Shown here piece after piece: positions 36,482-43,802 of a DNA stretch of 64,000 nucleotides. Source of the DNA: Archangium violaceum. GTDB taxonomy: Bacteria; Myxococcota; Myxococcia; Myxococcales; Myxococcaceae. The number at the start of each line of letters is the position of its first letter. Positions within the stretch are counted from its first letter, which is position 1. The notes under the pieces are model-generated. The model was given only the letters and a program-made list of their open reading frames with translations. It ran no database searches and was not told where the DNA came from. The position numbers and the translations under genes are program-made. Location of the stretch: the NCBI RefSeq assembly GCF_016859125.1, contig NZ_CP069338.1, forward strand, positions 620,001 to 684,000. The letters run 5' to 3'.

Positions 36482-37995
36482 GCGCGAGGACTCCCCTCTG
36501 CGGCTGGCCCCGCCGTGACGAGCTTCTCCTCACGGGCTCGATGGCGTTCGGCTTCGCGCTCTTCTTCCTCGTCGTCTACGGCGGCGCGAGCGCGGTGACC
36601 GGCTTCTACACCTGGGGCGTGCGCGTGGACCTGCCCTTCGAGCGCCACATCCCCTTCGTGCCCGCCTGGGCCGCCGTCTACGTGAGCATGGACCTGCTGC
36701 TCCTGCTCTCGCTGCTCGTCTTCCGGACGTGGCGCGAGATGGCGCCCTTCGTGCTCGCGCTCTGCCTGGAGACCGTGCTGGGCGCCGCGTGCTTCCTGCT
36801 CCTCCCCGTCGAGGTGGCCTGGCCTCCCCGCGAGGTCTCCGGAGGATGGGCCAGCGTCTTCTTCCTCGCCGACACGATGAACCTCGAGCGCAACTACCTG
36901 CCCTCGCTGCACGTGGCCTTCGCGTGTACCGCCGCCCTGGCCTATGGCGAGCGTGGAGGCTGGCTCGCGCGGAGTCTGTTCGGCCTCTGGGCCATGGCCA
37001 TCACCGCGTCCACCCTGCTCATCCACGAGCACCACCTGGCCGATGTGCTCGCGGGTGCGATCCTCGCGTGGGGCACGTGGCGCGTCGTGGCGTCTCGTGC
37101 CTCCCGCGCGGACTTCCTCGAGGCCATCCGGGTCGAGGCCCTCTGCGCTCGGGAGCTGTACCTCTTCTCCCGCCGCCACCTGCGCTACCTGCTGATCGCC
37201 CTGGGCCTCTACCGCTACTCTCTGCCCCGGTGGCGCGCCACGCGCGTGGCCCGAGCCGGGTTCTGCTTCCTCCAGCTCGTGGATGACGTGCTGGACGGAG
37301 ATCGCCCCATCGACGGAGAGCCGCTCGACCAGGTGGACGCCCTCCTCGGCCAGATGGAGACCGGCCGCTGGAGCGACGAGGGCTCGGCCTCCACGCTGGG
37401 CCGGGTGTTCCTCACCGGGCTCGGGGACGACGGTGCGCGAGCCGAGGCGTTGCAGCTCGTGCGCACCATGCGGAAGGACCGCGAGCGCGTGCGGGAGCGC
37501 CGGGAGCTCGAGGCCGAGGCGCTCCGCTCGCACCACCGGGACACCTTCCGGTTGTCCGTGGGACTGATGCTGCACGTGGCCGGAGTCGAGGTCCGTGCGT
37601 CGGACTCGCCCGCCCTGCTCGATGCGTTCGGCTGGTGCTCCACGATGCGCGACCTGCGCGAGGACCTGGACAAGGGCCTGCTCAACGTGCCGGCCGAGGT
37701 ATGCCGGGCAGTGCGCGCGGAAGGCGTGGACCCGCTTCGCTACGAGGACCTGGTGGGCTCGGTGGCGGGACGGGCCTGGATGCTGGCCGAGTACGGCCGC
37801 GCGCGGGCCCTGCTCGAGCAGGCCGCGGTGGAGCTGTCCGCGCTCGAGGGCCGCTCCGGGGTGGGCCTGCTGCGGCTGTTCCACCGCTCCATCAGGGGCT
37901 TCTGGGCGAAGCGGCTGCCTCGGAAGATGCCCTTCCTTCGCGAGTCCTCCGAGGTCAGCTCGTGGCCTTCCGGCGCGCCGACAGGCGGCCGATGA
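36478..37995 (+). CDS. Fusion of PAP2-type lipid phosphatase/transferase and squalene/phytoene-synthase-like domain
   Basis: A 505-residue two-domain protein. Residues 15-205 are a membrane PAP2_3-like domain with five or six helices, NYLPSLHVAF (139-148) and HEHHLADV (183-190; His185-x3-Asp189), the signature of inositolphosphorylceramide-synthase-like PAP2 enzymes. Residues 215-480 are helical and carry LQLVDDVLDGD (Asp269, 270, 273, 275) and DLREDLDKGLLNVP (Asp392, 396, 398). These are the two Asp-rich motifs of squalene/phytoene-synthase-type prenyl transferases. The inferred job is making or rearranging a prenyl diphosphate and removing or swapping its phosphate. The ATG overlaps the desaturase stop. 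The 3' end overlaps the opposite gene by 41 bases. Confidence 0.88.
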   Translation: MSARTPLCGWPRRDELLLTGSMAFGFALFFLVVYGGASAVTGFYTWGVRVDLPFERHIPFVPAWAAVYVSMDLLLLLSLLVFRTWREMAPFVLALCLETVLGAACFLLLPVEVAWPPREVSGGWASVFFLADTMNLERNYLPSLHVAFACTAALAYGERGGWLARSLFGLWAMAITASTLLIHEHHLADVLAGAILAWGTWRVVASRASRADFLEAIRVEALCARELYLFSRRHLRYLLIALGLYRYSLPRWRATRVARAGFCFLQLVDDVLDGDRPIDGEPLDQVDALLGQMETGRWSDEGSASTLGRVFLTGLGDDGARAEALQLVRTMRKDRERVRERRELEAEALRSHHRDTFRLSVGLMLHVAGVEVRASDSPALLDAFGWCSTMRDLREDLDKGLLNVPAEVCRAVRAEGVDPLRYEDLVGSVAGRAWMLAEYGRARALLEQAAVELSALEGRSGVGLLRLFHRSIRGFWAKRLPRKMPFLRESSEVSSWPSGAPTGGR

Positions 37996-38572
37996 CGAGG
38001 CCGATGACGAGCATCCCCACCGTCCCGATGCCACCGAAGGTCACCGCCGCGATCTTCACCTTGTCGAGCACTGGGTTGTCGAACACGTTGGTCGAGTAGT
38101 GGAAGGCGGCGATGAGCCACTGGTCTCCCTCCTTGACCAGGGTGCAGGTCCATCGGCCGTTGACGACGATGTCCGTGCCGTCGGTGAGCAGGTAGTGATC
38201 GGTCGAGGAGCCCTGGGCGATGCCCGTGTTCCCGTACAGGCGGGTCAGCTCATCCACCTCGAACCTCGCGGTGATTTTCTGCACCACGCGGTCCGGGCCG
38301 TTCATCATCTGGTCGTAGTAGGCCCGGATGGAGTCCTTGCCCACGCGCACGTCGTTGTTCATCGTGGTGAAGACCACGTTCGGGTGCACGTGAGAGAGCA
38401 ACCGGTCGAGGTCCCGCGCGTTGAGCGCCTGCTCCATGTCGTTCTTGATGGTGCGCAGCGCCTGGTGGGTGGCCTCGACATCGGCCGTGTTCCCACCGGC
38501 CGCCTGTGCCCGAAGTGCCGCCGGCGAGAACAGCACCAGACACGCCATCACACAGCCGACAATCCGATTCAT
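37955..38572 (-). CDS. SnoaL/DUF4440-like (NTF2-fold) exported protein with C-terminal helix
   Basis: A 205-residue protein. The signal peptide ends in LRAQA. Residues 40-165 form an NTF2-like domain (NDMEQALNARDLDRLLSHVHPNVVFTT, GKDSIRAYYDQM, WTCTLVKEGDQWLIAAFHYS) as in SnoaL/DUF4440 proteins. The last 40 residues contain a hydrophobic helix (FGGIGTVGMLVIGLVIGRL) and a basic tail, so the domain is membrane-anchored on the periplasmic side. The start ATG at 38572 follows GGGAGG. The 3' end overlaps the PAP2-fusion gene by 41 bases in convergent orientation. Function unknown. Confidence 0.82.
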   Translation of the reverse strand: MNRIVGCVMACLVLFSPAALRAQAAGGNTADVEATHQALRTIKNDMEQALNARDLDRLLSHVHPNVVFTTMNNDVRVGKDSIRAYYDQMMNGPDRVVQKITARFEVDELTRLYGNTGIAQGSSTDHYLLTDGTDIVVNGRWTCTLVKEGDQWLIAAFHYSTNVFDNPVLDKVKIAAVTFGGIGTVGMLVIGLVIGRLSARRKATS

Positions 38573-38627
38573 GGGGCCTCCCGAAAGGGCGCCCATCCTA
38601 GTGGAGTGTCCACGTGTTGCGCATGCG

Positions 38628-38649
38628 CCCTCTCCCTCTGGGAGAGGGG
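38628..38649. repeat. Dispersed intergenic hairpin repeat, copy 4 (short)
   Basis: CCCTCTCCCTCTGGGAGAGGGG, the hairpin core of the repeat family without the TCGGGGTGAGGG flank. It lies between two minus-strand genes, 22 bases after the SDR stop. Confidence 0.65.
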
Positions 38650-38670
38650 ACATCCACGGAGCCCCGAGAA

Positions 38671-39462
38671 TCAGGCGATGGTCGGGGTGACTCCTCCGTC
38701 GACGCGCAGGGCCGCTCCGTTCGTGGCGGAAGACAGGGGGCTCGCCACATAGGCCACGAGGTTGGCGATCTCCTCCGGCTCGATCATCCGCTGGAGCAGC
38801 GAGGTGGGGCGCTCCTCGCGGAAGAACTCCGCCTCGATCTCGGCCGCTGGCGCATTCGGGTTGCTGGCGACGCTCTTCAGGAAGTCGACGATGCCCTCCG
38901 AGCGGGTCGTGCCCGGCAGGACGGAATTGACCGTGACCCGCGTGCCCTTCGTCAACTCGGCCAGGCCACGTGAGATCGTCAGCTGGGCGGTCTTGGTCAT
39001 CGCGTAGTGGATCATGTCCGGAGGCACCTTGAGCGCCGAGTCACTGGAGACGAAGATGATCCGCCCCCAGTTGCGCTCGAGCATCCCCTGAATGTACTGG
39101 CGCGCCAGACGCGCACCGCTGAGGACGTTCACCTCGAAGAGCTTCCGCCAGTCCTCGTCGGTGATGTCGGAGAAGGCCTTGGACTCGTAGATGCCGAGGT
39201 TGTTGACCAGGATGTCGATGCCAGGGGCCGCTTCCAGGAGGGCCTTCGCGCCCTCGGCGGTGGCCGGATCGGCCAGCACGCCACGGACCTTTCCGCCGCC
39301 CGAGGCGCTGAGCCGAGCAACCGCCTCGTCCAGTTTGGCCCGGTTGCGGCCACAGATGATCACGTCCGCGCCTTCGGCGGCCAACCGCCGGGCGATCTCC
39401 AGGCCAATGCCCGCGGTCGAGCCGGTGACGAGAGCCGTCTTTCCCTTCAGCTGCAGGTCCAT
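38671..39462 (-). CDS. SDR-family oxidoreductase
   Basis: A 263-residue classical SDR. TGSTAGIGLEIARRL gives the dinucleotide site, LVNNLG the NNAG-like motif (NNLG), Ser in VSSDSAL and Tyr-Lys in HYAMTKTAQL complete the catalytic set, and GAALRVDGGVTPTIA is the typical C-terminus. The substrate is unknown. The ATG at 39462 follows AAGGAG. It is divergent from a truncated LysR gene, the common arrangement in which a LysR regulator controls the facing SDR gene; with the regulator broken, control may be lost. Confidence 0.9.
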   Translation of the reverse strand: MDLQLKGKTALVTGSTAGIGLEIARRLAAEGADVIICGRNRAKLDEAVARLSASGGGKVRGVLADPATAEGAKALLEAAPGIDILVNNLGIYESKAFSDITDEDWRKLFEVNVLSGARLARQYIQGMLERNWGRIIFVSSDSALKVPPDMIHYAMTKTAQLTISRGLAELTKGTRVTVNSVLPGTTRSEGIVDFLKSVASNPNAPAAEIEAEFFREERPTSLLQRMIEPEEIANLVAYVASPLSSATNGAALRVDGGVTPTIA

Positions 39463-39541
39463 CGAGATTCTCCTTCTGGGTGACTTGAATCCCTTGGGTA
39501 CACACGCATCTTTCCTGGGGGAACAGCTCGAGAGGTCGTAA

Positions 39542-39566
39542 CACCTTGTCCTCCAATGACAAGGTG
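39542..39566. promoter_or_regulatory. LysR-type binding site candidate (inverted repeat)
   Basis: CACCTTGTC, seven bases CTCCAAT, GACAAGGTG form a perfect nine-base inverted repeat that ends five bases before the ATG of the LysR gene remnant. The inner TTGTC-N7-GACAA fits the T-N11-A dyad expected for LysR-type autoregulatory sites. It lies between the divergent SDR gene and the broken regulator. Confidence 0.55.
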
Positions 39567-39571
39567 ACCTC

Positions 39572-39787
39572 ATGAGCGATCAGCGAGCCTGGGTGATGAA
39601 GGTCTTCCTGCAGGTGGCGAAGACCGGCAGTTTCAGCGGCGCGGGCCGCGTGGTCGGCATGACGCCGTCCTCGACCGCCAAGCTGATCAGCCGCATCGAA
39701 GGCCGGCTCGGCGTGCGGCTGATCGAGCGTTCCACCCGGCGGCTGAGACTCACCGCCGAAGGCGAGCTCTACCGCGAACGCGCGGAG
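39572..39787 (+). pseudogene. Truncated LysR-family regulator (DNA-binding domain only)
   Basis: Residues 1-70 are a normal LysR winged helix-turn-helix (VFLQVAKTGSFSGAGRVVGMTP, IERSTRRLRLTAEGELYRER). After about residue 71 the family sequence ends abruptly. The frame runs on to 39916 through Arg/Pro-rich sequence that is out of frame with the CoA-binding fragment behind it. The effector-binding domain of about 220 residues is missing. A deletion joined this gene to the following one. The stub could still bind DNA, but the protein is most likely non-functional. Confidence 0.75.
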
Positions 39788-39788
39788 G

Positions 39789-40073
39789 GCGCCGGAGGAC
39801 GTGGGCCCCACCGAGCTCGGCCAGAAGCCCTACCACTCCGTCGCCGAGGTGCCCGGCCCCGTCGACATCGTCGAGGTCTTCCGCAAACCGGAGGACATCG
39901 GCCCGCACGTGGATGACCTGCTCGCCAAGAAGCCCAGGGCCGTCTGGTTCCAGCTCGGCATCCGCAACGACGCCGCCGCCGAGCAACTCGCTCGCGCTGG
40001 CATCCAGGTGGTCCAGGACCGATGCATGAAGCTCGAGCGCGGCCGGCTCTCCGAGTCACGCGCCTCTCCGTAG
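39789..40073 (+). pseudogene. 3' remnant of a CoA-binding (YccU-like) protein gene
   Basis: In a frame different from the LysR stub, the sequence PYHSVAEVPGPVDIVEVFR, AVWFQLGIRN and VVQDRCMKLERGRL matches the C-terminal half of single-domain CoA-binding proteins of the YccU family (about 135-150 residues). The N-terminal Rossmann start that should precede it is absent, and the first recognisable residues begin at the deletion junction near 39789. A GTG at 39801 could allow a 90-residue product, but that would lack the nucleotide-binding loop. Confidence 0.7.
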
Positions 40074-40180
40074 TCCACCCGACTTGTCCGCTCGCATACG
40101 CGCCCGTCCTCCAGCGACGACGGACCCGTTGCCGTTCGGGCAGTGGGCCCTACACTGACGCTCCACCGCTGGAGGAATGG

Positions 40181-40960
40181 ATGCCTCGCGTCGCCGCCGC
40201 CCCTCGCCCGTCTCCACGCAAGAAGACGCCCCGGGAGTCCTCCACGTCCGCCTCCGGTCCCCGGACGTTGGCCATCGACATCGGAGGCTCGGGACTCAAG
40301 GTGCTCGTCCTCGGGCCGGATGGAGCGCCGCTCTCCGAGCGCCAGCGCGTGGCCACGCCCAAGCCCGCCACCCCCCAGGCGGTGATGCGTGCGCTGATGA
40401 AGCTCATCAAACCGCTCGGCGATTTCGAGCGGGTGTCCGTGGGCTTCCCGGGCGTAGTGGAGGAAGGCGTGACGAAGACGGCCCAAAACCTCCACAAGAG
40501 CTGGGAGGACTTCGATCTCGCCCAGGCGCTGTCCAAGGCGACCGGCCGCCCCACCCGCGTGCTCAACGACGCCGGCGTGCAGGGGTTCGGCGTCATCGAG
40601 GGGCGCGGGGTGGAGATGGTCCTCACCCTGGGCACCGGCATGGGCTGCGCGCTGTATGTCGATGGCAAGTACGTGCCCAACCTGGAGCTCGCCCACCACC
40701 CGTTCCGGCATGGGAAGACCTATGAGGAGTACGTGGGCGATGCCGCGCTGAAGCGGGTCGGCAGGAAGAAGTGGAACAAGCACGTGCAGCGCGTGCTGGA
40801 GCAGGTCCAACCCATCTTCAACCCACGGAAGATCTACCTGGGCGGCGGAAACTCCAGGCTCGTCGACTTCCCGCTCCCCAAGAACGTGGAGCTCACCGAG
40901 AACATCGCCGGGCTCCTGGGCGGCAGCGCCCTCTGGAAGGACGAACCGGTTCCCCGCTGA
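40181..40960 (+). CDS. ppgK: Polyphosphate glucokinase (ROK family)
   Basis: Phosphorylates glucose with inorganic polyphosphate (or ATP) to glucose 6-phosphate in the cytoplasm. It is 259 residues. LAIDIGGSGLKVLVLGP is the phosphate-1 motif, VLNDAGVQGFGV holds the catalytic Asp, and LTLGTGMGCALYVDG the phosphate-2 motif. The segment LELAHHPFRHGKTYEEYVGDAAL is typical of PPGK. The first 25 residues are a basic Pro/Ser-rich extension. The ATG at 40181 follows GGAGG. It would return glucose released by the amylase and debranching enzyme to metabolism. Confidence 0.9.
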   Translation: MPRVAAAPRPSPRKKTPRESSTSASGPRTLAIDIGGSGLKVLVLGPDGAPLSERQRVATPKPATPQAVMRALMKLIKPLGDFERVSVGFPGVVEEGVTKTAQNLHKSWEDFDLAQALSKATGRPTRVLNDAGVQGFGVIEGRGVEMVLTLGTGMGCALYVDGKYVPNLELAHHPFRHGKTYEEYVGDAALKRVGRKKWNKHVQRVLEQVQPIFNPRKIYLGGGNSRLVDFPLPKNVELTENIAGLLGGSALWKDEPVPR

Positions 40961-40962
40961 GC

Positions 40963-42144
40963 TCAGCTTCCGCCAACACGGCAGAGCCCACGTGCCCGCA
41001 CGAGTGTGTCCTCGACCGCGCGGATCCACGAGGAGGGGAAACGAGAGGGCTCGCACATCCACGCGGCGAGGCTCGGAACGGCCTGCGTGAGTCCCCCGCA
41101 CTCGTCCGCCACGGCCGCCGCCAGCAGCTCGCCCGTGCGCCGCAGCCGCTGGCTCCACTCCGGCCCCACACGCTCATCGAAATCCACCGAGAGCATGCTC
41201 ATCGTCTCGTCATCGAGGAATTGGCGCCGCTCCCCGGCCATGCGCTCCGCCATTCGCGAGAGCACACCGTAGCGCTCCTGGAGCGCGGGCTTCGCGCGGA
41301 CGAGCTCCTGGTGGAGCACCCGCAGGTGTCGCTCGAGCAGGAGACGCGGCATGCCACGGGCGGCCAACAGCCGGCCCAGCCAGGAGATATGTTTCCATAC
41401 CGCGTCGTCGGACTCGTCTCCGAGCATCACCAGCCACGCGCTGTCGCTCCAGGAGAAGGGACGACCGTGCTCGCCATAGCGCCACGTGTAATAGGAGGAC
41501 GCTTCCCACGAGGCCTCGGCGGCGCGGATGGCGGCCCTCAGCTCGTCGACATCCGTGGTGATGGGCTGGCTCCCGGCATCACGGTTGAGCCAGTAGACGG
41601 GAGGGAGCGCGCTCGGAGGGTGGAGCGTGTCGAGCAGACCCTCGACCTGGGAGAAAGCCTCGGATACCGCGCGGACGAGCCCGTCTTCCTGGGCGGCCTC
41701 GAGGGAAACGCCCTCGAGCAGACGCGTGAGCTCGAGCCAGGGGGAGGTGTCTGGAAGGGGGAAGAGGGCCAGTCGCAACGCGTAGTGGTAGCCGAGCAGT
41801 GACAGGGGCTCCCGGTGGAGCGCGGAACGCATCCGCTCCCCGAGCGCGATGGCACGAATGAGCACAGGGCGCTGGTGTATTTCCCGAGGCGACTCGTGGA
41901 CGAGGCCAGGCTCGAGGAGCGGATGAAGCGGCGGGTCCTCCGCGCGGGCCGCGACCAGGGCGGGATGCGACGCGGCGGCGAGTGCCCACATCAAATCCCG
42001 ATTCAGGAGGGCGAGTGCTTGATGCAGGGCTCGCTGGCTCTCGGGAAGAAGGGTCCGCGACACGAGGGCCTGGAAGCAGGGAAGAACCTCGAGCCGGGCC
42101 TGGTGAGCAAGGGTCTCGTCGCGCAGGCGTTCAGCGAGCATCAT
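40963..42144 (-). CDS. Hypothetical helical protein, 393 aa
   Basis: A soluble, almost wholly helical protein without signal peptide. The N-terminus (MLAERLRDETLAHQARLEVLP) and the later LLGYHYALRLALF faintly recall the haem-oxygenase-like fold, where an N-terminal His is the haem ligand. No diagnostic second motif is seen, so this is only a hint. Other notable parts are Trp/Tyr-rich (WEASSYYTWRYGEHGRPFSWSDSAWLVML). The start is the ATG at 42144 (a second ATG follows directly) behind GGGGAAGAG. It converges with ppgK with two bases between stops. A perfect inverted repeat lies 46 bases upstream. Function not assigned. Confidence 0.7.
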   Translation of the reverse strand: MMLAERLRDETLAHQARLEVLPCFQALVSRTLLPESQRALHQALALLNRDLMWALAAASHPALVAARAEDPPLHPLLEPGLVHESPREIHQRPVLIRAIALGERMRSALHREPLSLLGYHYALRLALFPLPDTSPWLELTRLLEGVSLEAAQEDGLVRAVSEAFSQVEGLLDTLHPPSALPPVYWLNRDAGSQPITTDVDELRAAIRAAEASWEASSYYTWRYGEHGRPFSWSDSAWLVMLGDESDDAVWKHISWLGRLLAARGMPRLLLERHLRVLHQELVRAKPALQERYGVLSRMAERMAGERRQFLDDETMSMLSVDFDERVGPEWSQRLRRTGELLAAAVADECGGLTQAVPSLAAWMCEPSRFPSSWIRAVEDTLVRARGLCRVGGS

Positions 42145-42189
42145 CTCTTCCCCCGTGGCGCGTCCTCGCGCGCGGAGGCGAATCCTATA

Positions 42190-42217
42190 CGCCGCGTGTG
42201 CACACCTTCACGCGGCG
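42190..42217. promoter_or_regulatory. Inverted repeat in divergent promoter region
   Basis: CGCCGCGTG, ten bases, CACGCGGCG is a perfect nine-base inverted repeat next to CCTATAC, and it overlaps a ten-base palindrome GTGTGCACAC. It lies 46 bases upstream of the minus-strand gene starting at 42144 and on the other side faces the gene at 42401. It is a candidate operator or leader hairpin for the former. Confidence 0.35.
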
Positions 42218-42400
42218 TTGGCTCCGAACCGCGCTCCTCTGCCTTCCAGCCATCACATTGGGAATGGAGGATCTACAGGCAAAGCTCCGCCTTCCTGCTC
42301 GCCCTCCCTCCAGCCCCTGGCGCTCCAGGCGTCCAGCCCCCCGATGCCCGTCGCGATGCACACGATGAACGACACAAGCACTCACGAATGGAGCGACGCC

Positions 42401-42676
42401 ATGGACAAGAAGGAATTCCTCGAGCGGCCCATGGGCATCCCCCTGGATCCGGCGAAGCAGAAGGACCCAGAGGAACATGGTGACCGGGTCCCCGCCGAGG
42501 GCCGGTCCGAGCGACTCAACGATGTGACCGGACAGAACGGGGGTCAGCGCTCCGAGGTGGGCGAGCCATGGAACAGCAGCAGCCTCGAGAAGGGCCTGTC
42601 CGAGGAGTACGACAAGCACGGCGGCCGGGGTGAGCGCGGTGCGCCGGGCGCTCGGGGTGAGCCAACGGACGAGTGA
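42401..42676 (+). CDS. Small hydrophilic hypothetical protein, 91 aa
   Basis: A strongly polar, probably disordered protein rich in Glu, Gly, Arg and Asp (PMGIPLDPAKQKDPEEHGDR, SLEKGLSEEYDKHGGRGERG). No domain is recognised. The ATG at 42401 follows GGAGCGACGCC; an in-frame ATG lies upstream at 42365. The composition resembles small stress-linked hydrophilins, but that is only a resemblance. It lies about 100 bases before the DNA repair operon on the same strand. Confidence 0.5.
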   Translation: MDKKEFLERPMGIPLDPAKQKDPEEHGDRVPAEGRSERLNDVTGQNGGQRSEVGEPWNSSSLEKGLSEEYDKHGGRGERGAPGARGEPTDE

Positions 42677-42773
42677 TTCCCGGCCCCCCAGCAGGCGAGG
42701 GAAGAGGCGATCCCGGGCAGGCCCGCCCTCCCGTGGTCGTGCCTCGCCGTGACCGTTATCCCAAAGGGTCTGG

Positions 42774-43799
42774 ATGAACGTCTCGCCCTCGCTCGATAGA
42801 CAGCCTCTCGTCACGGTCACCCCCGACGGGCTCCATTGTCCGGCGGGGGGTTTCCACATCGACCCCTGGCGGCCCGTGGACCGCGCCCTCATCACCCACG
42901 CCCACGGCGACCATGCCCGATGGGGCAGCCAGCGCTACCTCGGCGCGAGCCCCGGTCTGGGCCTGCTGCGCAAACGTCTGGGCGCGGACGCGAACATCTC
43001 CACGCTGGGTTATGGCGAGCGCCTGTCCCTCGGCGAGGTGACGGTCAGCTTCCACCCTGCGGGCCACGTGCTGGGCAGCGCCCAAATCCGCATCGAGCAC
43101 CGGGGCGAGGTGTGGGTCGTGTCCGGCGACTACAAGCGCGACCCGGATCCGACGTGCGCGCCCTTCGAGCCCATCCGCTGCGACACCTTCATCACCGAGG
43201 CCACCTTCGCGCTCCCCATCTACCGCTGGGACGACACGCGGCTCGTCGCCGAGGAGGTTCTGCGCTGGTGGGACGGCAACCGCGAGGCGGGCCGGGCCTC
43301 GGTGCTCTTCTGCTACGCGCTGGGCAAGGCGCAGCGGTTGCTCGCGGAGCTCGCCCGGCTCACGGACCGCGAGGTGCTGGTGCACGGCGCCACACACGCG
43401 CTCGTGGAGTGCTACCGCGAGGCCGGCGTCCGCATGCTCCCCACCCGCCCCGTGTCCGAGATGGAGAAGGGCACCTCCTACGCCGGAGCGCTCGTGCTGG
43501 CCCCGCCCAGCGCCGCCGGCTCCACGTGGATGCGCCGCTTCGGCGAGCACGAGACGGGCTTCGCCTCGGGGTGGATGCGCGTGCGCGGCAACCGCCGCCG
43601 CCGGGGTCATGACCGCGGCTTCGTCCTCTCCGACCACGCGGACTGGCCGGGCCTCCTACGCACCGCGAAGGAGACGGGTGCCTCGCGCGTCCTCGTCACC
43701 CACGGCTCCAGCGACACGCTCGCGCGCTACCTGCGCGAGCACCAGGGCATCGACGCGGCGCCACTCGCCACCCCCTTCGAGGGCGAGACGGAGGACTGA
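42774..43799 (+). CDS. Ligase-associated DNA exonuclease (metallo-beta-lactamase fold)
   Basis: First gene of the four-gene ligase-associated DNA repair cluster. The 341-residue protein has the MBL/beta-CASP layout: ITHAHGDHARWGS is the HxHxDH metal motif, HPAGHVLGSAQIRIEH and VVSGDYKRDPDPTC supply further ligands, and LVTHGSSDTLARYL ends the fold. It belongs to the mRNA-processing-like exonuclease family found beside LigB/LigD-type bacterial ligases. The ATG is at 42774, and the next gene's GTG begins four bases after the stop. Confidence 0.92.
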   Translation: MNVSPSLDRQPLVTVTPDGLHCPAGGFHIDPWRPVDRALITHAHGDHARWGSQRYLGASPGLGLLRKRLGADANISTLGYGERLSLGEVTVSFHPAGHVLGSAQIRIEHRGEVWVVSGDYKRDPDPTCAPFEPIRCDTFITEATFALPIYRWDDTRLVAEEVLRWWDGNREAGRASVLFCYALGKAQRLLAELARLTDREVLVHGATHALVECYREAGVRMLPTRPVSEMEKGTSYAGALVLAPPSAAGSTWMRRFGEHETGFASGWMRVRGNRRRRGHDRGFVLSDHADWPGLLRTAKETGASRVLVTHGSSDTLARYLREHQGIDAAPLATPFEGETED

Positions 43800-43802
43800 C
43801 CC

